The notes beneath the pieces were generated by a model. That model saw only the letters and a program-made list of their open reading frames with translations. It was not told the DNA's origin and did not search any database. A stretch of 64,000 nt of DNA. Origin: Tetracentron sinense. Lineage: Eukaryota; Streptophyta; Magnoliopsida; Trochodendrales; Trochodendraceae. Of the stretch, positions 56,128 through 64,000 are shown in pieces. The DNA is taken from positions 22,830,826 through 22,894,825 of the forward strand of contig CM026559.1 in NCBI GenBank assembly GCA_015143295.1, written 5' to 3'. The position numbers and the translations under genes were made by a program. Every line of letters begins with the position of its first letter. Positions within the stretch are counted from its first letter, which is position 1.

Positions 56128-57937
56128 ATGGTGAGGACGAAGAACGCATAAGAAGGCTCAAGCCTTAAGAGACAGCGAAGATCAGAGAAAGCCCCTACTG
56201 AGGTTGAAGAAGCTTCGGCCTCGTGTTTCAAGACCAGGAAGGCTGCCAAAAAGTACAGAGACATTATTCATTCCAGGCCCATCGTCTATGGTAAGATCTT
56301 AGACTCCTCTGTTCTTTCTGAGTGGGGCCTAGGTCACATCTCCGAACAATTTAAAGCTCTAGGATGGCTCCAACTCCTTCAATTCAAGGAACCCATGTTC
56401 CTTGAATTAGTTAAACTCTTCTACTCTCACCTTCACTTCAGTCCTTCCACCAACACATTCACCTCCTTTGCCTATGGTAAGGATATTACCTTGTCTATAG
56501 AAATTCTCACTTCCATTCTTTTTGTCCCTGTTGGAAGCATAGAGATGTTTGCTTCCAAAGATTGGCCAAATTATCCTGGATTTGAGCCAATTGAAGCTCT
56601 CAATCTCATCTGTACTAAAGAAATCACCCAAGCTTCTCTACCCACTCTAAACAATTTGACTTTGGATGCCAGACTAGTTCATCACATTATTTCCTACAAT
56701 ATCCTTCCTAGAAAAGGTAATAGAACCTACCTTTCATATTTTGATGTTTTTCTTATTTGGTGTGTTCTCACCACTAAACCATTTGATCTCTACTATCTAA
56801 ATTTTCACAATATGATAGAATGTGTCCCTAAGAAGAATGCCTATCTGCCCTATGGACAGCTTCTTACCATCATTTTTAAACACTTTGAACTTTCTTTTAA
56901 CTCCACCTTTGAATTAATCCAACCTGCCCACTATGATATCTACAACCCAACTACACTAGTTAGAATGGGATATCAGTGGAATCAGGAACTCCAGAAATGG
57001 TTTTCAAAAACTTCTGGCACTTAGCCTTCCTCCTCCTCTGCTCAGCCCTCTTCATCAGTTGAACCAGCACCTCCCTTTATTCCCTCTACTTCTGATCCTC
57101 CTACTGATCCACCTCTTAATTAGCCCTTCCATTCTCCATCTCCTGCTCCATCCCCTGCCAGAACTATTTTCTCTCCTCCCTCTTCTCCACTCAGAGCCCC
57201 AACTCCTCATTTTGAGGTTGGTGGTTATTCTGCTCACCCTGAGCACCCATTCAAACCCTCTTTTTCTGATGATGTACTCAGTATCTTGATGGGCAAATTG
57301 GACTCCATTAGCACTGGATTGTTGAGCTTCCAAGCTGAAGTAAGAGAAAGGTTGGAGAACCAAGAGGCCCAAGCCACTGGATTACAGACAGAGATCAGAG
57401 ACAGACTGGCTTATCTAGAGGGATCCTCAGCTGACTTCAGAGCTGAAATAAGAGAAAGGATGACCTTGACTAAAGCTTTCATTGCTGTTGTGCATAAAGA
57501 CATGCAGAAAAGAATAGATGTAGCCTATTCAGTCCTAGGAACTGTGAACATGGACTATTCTGTCACTAAGAACAAAGTGGATACAATGACTTCTTTGCTC
57601 CAAAGGCTAGAAGGAGATCAAATGGAGGAATTTATCAACTTGGACAAAGTGACAAAACTGATTCAAGGCCAAGTGGACTCTTCAGCACTTCAATTGAAGA
57701 CTCATGGGAAGCTGTTCTTGGACATGGCTGAACATGATTCTCTATCAGCCACCATTACTCTAAGAGCCGCTGATGAGCTGAAAAATATCAACAACTTCCT
57801 AGTCAGTTTGATGTCTGGCTCCCTCATCCAGTGAAGAAGAACTCAAGACTCCAGCTCCTGAAGATGCAGCCCCTCAAGAAGACATTTTTTCCAAGGTGGC
57901 TGATCTCATCAAGAAACAAAAGAAGGATAGCCTGTAG
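56128..57937 (+). pseudogene. Cop6 env-like third ORF of a Sirevirus
   Basis: A long frame after pol, as in many Sireviruses. The start is ATG 56128 (MVRTKNA, then a stop at 56149). The conserved part (56170-57020) includes DIIHSRPIVYGKILDSSVLS, EQFKALGWLQLLQF and GYQWNQELQKWF; this region resembles the domain catalogued as a putative plant transposon protein. A hydrophobic stretch YFDVFLIWCVLTTKPFDLYY lies near 56740-56800. A Pro/Ser-rich linker (57025-57240) leads to a likely coiled coil (57310-57470) with repeated REIRERL-like heptads. Stops are at 56149, 57022, 57121 and 57832, all in one frame; a 1-bp loss near 57830 precedes the natural end at TAG 57935-57937. I see no signal peptide. 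True envelope function is unproven for this family. Confidence 0.8.
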
Positions 57938-58327
57938 TTTTGTGTCTTCTTATTCTTGTTTGATTTTTCTTATGTTGACAAGGGAGAGAAATAAGAATGA
58001 AATGTATGTAAATAAAATGTATGTATGTTTTTTGAAATACATGAGATTTTTCTTGGTGTTATATTACTTGAATTAAATTAAGATGTCATAGAACTTCTCT
58101 TGATTCTTGAAATTAAAATAAATTCTCTTATTGAACTTTTCTTGGTATTAAATAGAAAAATCTTTAGAATCCTTTTGTGGAACTTTTCTTGGTTTCAACT
58201 TAGTAATCTTTATATATGCACATGCTCAGGGGGAGCTCTCCTCATATTCTTTATGAAAAGTAACTGTTGAGGGGCAGTTTAACACATTTCATTCCATTAT
58301 GTGCGTCATCATCAAAAAGGGGGAGAT
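57938..58327 (+). other. Cop6 3' untranslated region and polypurine tract
   Basis: AT-rich, noncoding, with repeated TTGAACTTTTCTTGG words. AAAAAGGGGGAGAT (58314-58327) directly before TGTTAGCC is the polypurine tract; a GGGGGAG run near 58229-58235 may be a second tract. Confidence 0.8.
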
Positions 58328-59667
58328 TGTTAGCCTCAAGGTTACAACCATATGACCCTCAATTAGTTTTAATGATGACATAAATAATGAAATGAAACTT
58401 GTAATACTAATGTCTTTCATTAGCAATTTATTTTACAGTATTCAAGAATTAGAAAAGGGATTTCAAGCATATTCAAGAACCTTCAATGAAAAGACCAAGT
58501 CAAGACATGATGAAAATTCTAAATCAAAGCTTCAAGAAGATGTTTAACTATCAACAAAAAGGATTTTGGAAGATTGTCTTGAAGACACTACTGCTAAAGA
58601 CCATTGTAGCTCAAAGATCATCTCCATCAAGGTCTTAGTCTAGGTAGTAAGTAATCTGTTTAGAATTTCTTGTAAAAATCCTCAAGTGGTTGATTTGGTG
58701 AAAAAGCTCAAAATACCTTAGATTGACCATAGGTCCCTTAAACAAATATTAAAATATGATTAAGGACCTTAAAACAAGTTAATTATACTCAAAAAGGTTA
58801 AGTACAAAACCTTGGAATCAAATCTTATCTTAAAGGTTTTGAAAATGGATTCTATAAATAATATTTAGCTTATCCAGTTGATCAGATAGGCCATCCAGCC
58901 GATTAGGCAGACCATCCAGTCGATCAGGCAAAGCCTGTGATCGACTGGATAGAACAAATTTTTTCAAAAATTTGTCTGCTTGTACTGATCAGGTTGGTTC
59001 TCCTTGCTAATCCATCTTAGATCATTCAAAAGATTTTTATGAGTTGTTAATCATGTTTTACTAACATAATTAAAGACTCTGGAATTTGTGCAAATCTTTA
59101 ACGTCAAAGAAAAAGCATTAAAAATAAGAAAAACCATAAACTGGAAGTTTTTTGGTCTATCCAGCCGGTCAGTTGGACCATCCAGTCGATTAGATGGTCC
59201 ATCCAGCCAATCACTCCCTCCTCTAACCGACTGGATAGAACAAAACCTCATAAAATGCGTTTTTATGATCCAACCGATCAAGGAACTGATCCAAGCGATC
59301 ATGCAGTCATCCAGTCGATCAGGAGGCTCCTCTAATCGACTGTATAGTTCAAACAAATTCTGAAATATCGTATTAAATGCTTAACGGCTATTTTTGCAAC
59401 TGGTTTTTTGCATTCAATGCTCATCAACGGTAATAAATTTTAGATCACTATAAATATAGTGATCTTTGAATGATTTACACTCACTCCCACACTATTACAT
59501 TGAAAATCACTCTCTTGAGCTAAAAATCCCAAATCTGCAAAACGATACTCTGTTTTCACTTTTAGCTAAAATCCAATCTTCCACTTGAGAGATTTCTTAA
59601 AGCTTGATAATTCCATTCAAATCTAACTGTTAAAGGAGTTTATCTTTCGGATTTAGGATCCAAAAGG
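58328..59667 (+). mobile_element. Cop6 3' LTR, truncated
   Basis: Starts TGTTAGCCTCAAGG and follows the 5' LTR to GGATCCAAAA at 59667. It then switches abruptly to the end of a Cop5 internal region. About 420 bp of the LTR 3' end are missing. Cassettes at about 58868-58950, 59157-59238 and 59268-59345; TATA box 59449-59456. Confidence 0.9.
58868..59345 (+). repeat. Three inverted cassettes in Cop6 3' LTR
   Basis: Counterparts of 37288-37771. Several single-base differences fall in the arms. In the first, the left arm has moved from CTATCTAGTCGATCA to TTATCCAGTTGATCA while the right arm TGATCGACTGGATAG is unchanged. Confidence 0.8.
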
Positions 59668-59710
59668 TATAAGATACATAGGAGATTGACTTTAAGTGCA
59701 AGTGGGAGAT
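59668..59710 (+). mobile_element. Cop5 internal 3' end (43 bp) with polypurine tract
   Basis: Matches 36085-36127 almost base for base: the last codons of RNase H, its stop, and GTGCAAGTGGGAGAT before the LTR. It is joined directly to the broken Cop6 LTR. Confidence 0.85.
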
Positions 59711-61851
59711 TGTTAGACATATATGCCCGAGAAAGCCATTCTGGAATTATATTTATCTATTTAATCAATAAATGCATATTATGCATTCACACATTATCTT
59801 CTACATTGGGTAATATATCAAAGTATCTCATGGGATAAGACTACTTTGTCCCTTAGATAACATTGTAGGAAAACCATCCAATTAGTTGATAACTGATTAC
59901 TAAGGAGATATGGTTTTCCGGTTCCTTATAGACCTAAAATTGTTCTAAGTTAATCAGGATACATCTGGATAATGTATTCCTAATAACTTACACATTGTAG
60001 TTCCATATGATGGATTGATGAATCTCAATTACTGAGAGAAGGGTCTCTTGACTAAGATGTTTATATAAGTAAGAAGTACTTATATTGCAACAGGATCGCT
60101 CAGTGGATAGCCTTAGAAATATATTGTTTTTATATTTAGGGTAGTCCATTTGACAGATCGTCCTTAACCCGAGAGGTCGACATATTCTCTAGTATTTGCC
60201 TATGTAGCTTTGATGTAGCCAATCGTCAATGTCCAACACACCGTACTAAATACAGGCTCGTTGGGTTATGTACATTGTATTAGAAAAAGTGTGTGTACGC
60301 TCAACAAGGATTCCACTACTCATACAGAGTAATTAATATTGAGTTGATACTTGTCAAAACCAGACTTGAAAAACCCAGCGCTTGTATTTATCAATGAAAT
60401 GGTCTTATCGAGGAATTTATTTTCTATATAAAAGAAATGTAATTATTATTAATATTTCTTTTAAAGAATTTCTAAAATGTTTTGAAAGTCCAAGTTTGAC
60501 TAAAAGTATCAAAGAGAATAGGTTCTCAATATAAGTCAGGGATTAAAGACAATATTAGATATTGTCTTGTAAGCTTATAAAAAATATTGGAAGTGGAAGG
60601 ACGCATCTGTAAACAAATCTTGAGATAGAAATACCCACAAGTAATTCTCTATTTTCTAGGGGTTAATCACATTGTATTAATGGACATTAACTGTGATTGG
60701 TGGAAGTCCAGGGATATAGATGACATTCTATAATCCTAATGGAGTGTAGGAAAGGTTTTCCTAGCAACAATGCTTTAACCAAAAAGATTGAGTACTTGGT
60801 CTCACAACTAGAAATAGGAGATCCCTTTAGATCCCACACACAAGGACTTTCTTAAAGTATTTAATTTAATTTATTATTAAATTAATTAATTTCTCTAAGT
60901 AATCACTATATGGTATAGTGAAGCTCTAAAAAGTGGAATTACATTAGATGTGAAAAACCAAATGGGTAGGACTCATTGGGAATTATTTTAAAAGAATAAT
61001 TAAAGTGGCCAATAGGGGTTTGGAACCCTAGGGGTGTGTGGGGTGGGACCCCCACTCCATGGAGATAATCATGCTTTAATTAGTTTCTAATTACTACTCT
61101 CCTTATTGGATAAGGTTAGTTAGTTAGTTACTAATTAAAGATTCTTTATTAGACAAGGATTCTATTAGTTTCTTGCTAATCAAGGAATCCTAATTGGATT
61201 AGGATAAGGATAAGATTAGTTGGACACTAATGGATAAGGTTAGTTCCTATTAATGATTAAATCCTAAGTAATTAGGAGAAATCAAGATTAGAAAGAATTG
61301 AGGAATCCTTATTGGATAAGGATTAAGAGTCTTGAGTTGCAAGTAACCCAAGATTCCCTATATAAAGGGTGGACGTCCAAGGCTTTAGGACACAAGAAAA
61401 AATCCAGATTTTTCTCTCTCCCTTTCTCCTCAATCTCACGCTCATCTTTCCCTTGCTCAAAGGTGTACGCTCACCTCTCCCCTCCCCCTCTTCTCTTGTG
61501 TTCTAAGGTTTGAATTTCAAGAAGAAGAAGATCAGGGTTCTTGATTAAAAAAATTATATCTTTTATTCAAGATCCTAGAGCTGGAAATTTGGAAGGGCCA
61601 TTAGCTTCCATTTGAGAAAGCTTTAAAGAAAAAGAAGGTCTGTGTGGATTGCGAAGGAGACTTGACACTTGTGAAGTTTTTCCGGTCTAGCATTCAATCG
61701 TGGAATTGACTTAACAATTTTAAAGTCGCAAAGGTGATTGTGATTTTTACTCTCATTGAATAAAATTAATTAGAATCTTAGTCAGATCTTGGGATTCGAT
61801 GTATGCCCCCCAAGAACTATTTTTCTCACATTAAAAGGAGGCATACTTCCA
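59711..61851 (+). mobile_element. Cop5-family LTR, complete
   Basis: 2141 bp from TGTTAGACATATATGCCC to CATACTTCCA. It follows a polypurine tract, so it is a 3' LTR. TATA box at 61359-61366. The second half (60640 onward) is very like the Cop4 LTR. GTCCC (61852-61856) may be its target duplication; the partner copy is not seen. Confidence 0.88.
61359..61366 (+). promoter_or_regulatory. TATA box in Cop5 LTR
   Basis: TATATAAA followed by GGGTGGACG, at the place matching the Cop4 TATA box (23755-23762). Confidence 0.6.
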
Positions 61852-62937
61852 GTCCCCAGGGCAATTATTTCAAGAGAATAATTAATCAACAGATATCATC
61901 ACATGATAAATAAACAATAAGTATCATCTCATGATAAGAATAACAGTAATAAACATCATATGAGATTAATAGTTATGGGTCGATGAAATTAAATGCATGG
62001 ATGCAAGAGAATGGGATAAGAACAAAGGCAACTCGTAAACTCCTTCGCAATTCCTTCCTCTATTATCTTATCCAGATCAATATCGCAACATCCTCCTTCA
62101 CAGCATCTCCACCAATGCATGATAAAATAATGGCATTAGGAAAACCAGTGTTCCATTCACTCTTTTTAGGGAAACCGAATGAATCGGCCCTTTACGAAAT
62201 TGCCAGAAAATCCTATTACATATTATCCTCTAATATGAATGCATGATAAACAATTTATCATAGAATAAAATTGACTCATAATTATAATCTCATATAATAA
62301 GATGCAACATGGTGATGGAGTAATTTTTCTGATATTTTAAAAGATAAAAAAATTGATAACAATTATCAATATGCTCAATAAAATTCTATGTCTCTTATAG
62401 ATCAAATCCGGAAAATAAATCTATTATATTTTCCTACAATATATTTTAATAAAACTATTTTATTAAAAATCCAGATAGGATATACTTAAAAATATTTTTA
62501 GTAATAATTAATATATATATTAGGACTTTCCTAATATTATAAAAAAATATAGTAAATCCTAAACATGATCACATCATGAAATAAGGTTTTAAAATTTTGC
62601 CAATAACATCAATTTATTAGAAAAAACATTATTAATTATTTTAAACATTAATAAATATATATTGAATGATCAAATCATAGATTTTCAAAATAAAAAATTT
62701 ATTTCAAAAATTATATCACATATATTATACTAGTTTTTAAAAATGTTTAATTATCATTATCAAATCTCATTCGATAATATAATAAAATTAATTATTTATT
62801 TATTCATCTTATGAACAAATAAAATAATAAAAACTATGAGCATAAATAAATAAATAAAATTAAATTCATCTCATGAATTAAATTATCTATTTATTCATCC
62901 TTTAATATAAACAAAAAAAAAATACTCCTAACCATGA
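61852..62937 (-). other. Cop3-type untranslated leader
   Basis: About 1.1 kb of very AT-rich sequence between the Cop5 LTR and a minus-strand PBS. I see no gag; the 87-codon frame on the plus strand (61983-62246) has no recognisable motif and lies antisense to the element. Repeated TGATAAA and AATAAATAAATA words are the only structure. Confidence 0.6.
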
Positions 62938-62949
62938 GCTCTGATACCA
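62938..62949 (-). other. Cop3 primer-binding site
   Basis: TGGTATCAGAGC on the minus strand, two bases from the LTR boundary at 62952. Confidence 0.9.
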
Positions 62950-62951
62950 CT

Positions 62952-64000
62952 TGAAGGGGGATCTGGATTAAAAAATATGCGGAAACTGGATCCCCTAGAA
63001 CTTTACACCATAGAATGCATAAAAATTATCTAAGAGTTTTAGTCATATCACCTTGGTGAGTGATGTTCACCGAAGAAGCTTAAATCCACTCGAACCGCCA
63101 GAACTCTTTGTAAAGATTTCTCGAAGAAATACTCGAAGCTCGATCCTTGTTCTTTGCTATCCCCACGAAGCTTTAGAATCTCTCTATGGAATTGTTGAAG
63201 CAAGAGAAAGAAGATAGAGTAATGGTGTAAACTTTCTATCACCCAAAACCCTAAGGTTCAAAACCATAGAATTGATGAACCCAACTTGGATGCACCTTGT
63301 AGCTCATGAAAATCCCTAGGGATGCTCCGTAAGGGCTCACGGTTTGGAGAGAGGGGAGAGAGTGAGAAAAAATTCTGGAGAATCTTACTTAATGGTCAAG
63401 GGGTGTTGGGGTATATATAGGATTTAGATCTACACCTTATCCCTTAGGAATTATCAATTAATAATAAATCTTACTATTAATTAAAACTCCTAGTTTATCT
63501 ATAACTACTTTAGTTATAGTAATCCTTCTAATTAAAGAGTCATTTTTCAAAATGAATTCCTTAGATAAAGGGATTAGTCAACAACCAACATAAGAGAGGA
63601 ATCCTAGTCAAACTAGGAGACCACAACCACAAGGGGGTGGGCGTGAGCTTAAAGAGGGGGTGAGCTTTGGGGAGTTCAAGACTCCTTATTGCATTCCAAC
63701 TACTTCTCATCTTAATCCTACTTGCAATCCAACCATTGGATTTTAATTCCATAGTAAATAGAATTATTATTCAATAATTATTCAAGTAACCATGTCCTAA
63801 TCCAATTAAGATTTCTAAAGTGGGCGCCCCACCCTAGGGTTTAAACCTTTGGGCTTGGGCCCATATTAAAGGTCCATCCTTATGGATTTATGGATATGGG
63901 TCCAACCCATTTCCCCTTTAATTAGGTTAGTTAAATAATTACTAATATAATCCCCACATTTAAATTAACAATTAATTTAAACAATAGATTAACTTTTAAT
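62952..64000 (-). mobile_element. Cop3 5' LTR, cut by window end
   Basis: Starts (plus strand) TGAAGGGGGATCTGG and aligns with 7447 onward at about 93% over the first 430 bases. It also lacks a segment of some 25 bases next to the matching TATA region. By length, the LTR should end near 65.1 kb. Confidence 0.88.

Larger units (their letters stand above)
36746..59667 (+). mobile_element. Cop6: Sirevirus-type copia element with env-like ORF
   Basis: It has a 5' LTR (36746-48355 with Gyp3 inside), PBS, gag, protease, integrase, RT, RNase H, a long spacer, an env-like ORF, a polypurine tract at 58315-58327 and a truncated 3' LTR (58328-59667). The Sirevirus assignment rests on the C-rich CACCCCCCCCCCTCTAG near the LTR end, the Gag and RT types, and an extra ORF after pol. 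The left duplication would be TTACA (36741-36745); the right end is lost at a rearranged junction. Confidence 0.9.
7447..64000 (-). mobile_element. Cop3: copia element split by about 51 kb of nested insertions (composite)
   Basis: The left end is a minus-strand 3' LTR (7447-9658) with a polypurine tract and RNase H/RT (9680-11119). The right end is a minus-strand leader, PBS and 5' LTR of the same family (61852-64000). By hand count the two LTRs differ at about 6-7% over their first 430 aligned bases, as expected for one old insertion. Everything between 11120 and 61851 belongs to other elements. Gag, protease, integrase and the N-terminal part of RT are missing, so either a deletion accompanied the insertions or these are remains of two copies. 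The right LTR runs off the window. Confidence 0.55.

Noticed and set aside
57059..57289. Leu/Pro-rich 76-codon frame in the env-like region
   Set aside because: It is the same DNA as the Pro/Ser linker of the env-like frame read in another phase.
61983..62246. 87-codon plus-strand frame in the AT-rich stretch before the last LTR
   Set aside because: No family resemblance, and it is antisense to the Cop3 leader.

Overview
This window looks like a gene-poor, intergenic stretch of a flowering-plant nuclear genome. It is almost entirely LTR retrotransposons nested inside one another. The primer-binding sites match plant initiator-Met tRNA (TGGTATCAGAGC or a close variant), the Ty1/copia and Ty3/gypsy proteins are of plant type, and the flanks are AT-rich. 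The host species cannot be told from the sequence. I see no host protein gene, tRNA, rRNA or CRISPR array. Every long coding segment belongs to a retrotransposon and all are broken. I label copia elements Cop1-Cop6 and gypsy elements Gyp1-Gyp4.

Layout: 1-3933 Cop1 (+), LTR tail, PBS and decayed gag-pol. 3934-7446 Cop2 (-), protease/gag/leader/5' LTR, its gag split by a solo LTR of the Cop3 family (4360-6468, TSD GGTTG). From 7447 Cop3 (-): 3' LTR 7447-9658, RNase H/RT 9680-11119, then about 51 kb of later insertions, then a Cop3-type leader and 5' LTR at 61852-64000 running off the window. The insertions in between are: Gyp2 LTR pieces (11120-11383, 32665-about 33865, and a minus-strand LTR head to 34423); Gyp1 (11384-32664, TSD CCAAC/CCAAT), a gag-only gypsy element with 3-kb LTRs, holding a minus-strand solo LTR in its 5' LTR (14322-16813, TSD GTTTG) and the 9.8-kb Cop4 in its 3' LTR (22070-31889, TSD GTACG); Cop5 RT/RNase H and a broken LTR (34424-36745); Cop6, a Sirevirus-type copia element with an env-like ORF (36746-59667), holding the full-length Tekay/Del-like Gyp3 in its 5' LTR (38219-48060, TSD GTTTA) and a Gyp4 solo LTR (52900-55831); and a second Cop5 LTR (59711-61851).

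The best-preserved element is Gyp3. It has both LTRs, PBS, polypurine tract, gag, protease, RT, RNase H, integrase and a truncated chromodomain-type tail. It carries three 1-bp frameshifts, a terminal nonsense codon, and what looks like a 148-bp spliceosomal intron between gag and protease.

The most unusual signal lies in the LTRs. Several gypsy LTR families share an ordered set of structured elements: a cluster of palindromic words in the upstream part whose word differs by family, a CATATC hairpin, an array of hairpins with a constant loop and stems that change together, and a GCTGAG/CTCAGC hairpin near the 3' end. The Sirevirus has its own inverted cassette array. All counts and alignments here were done by eye.
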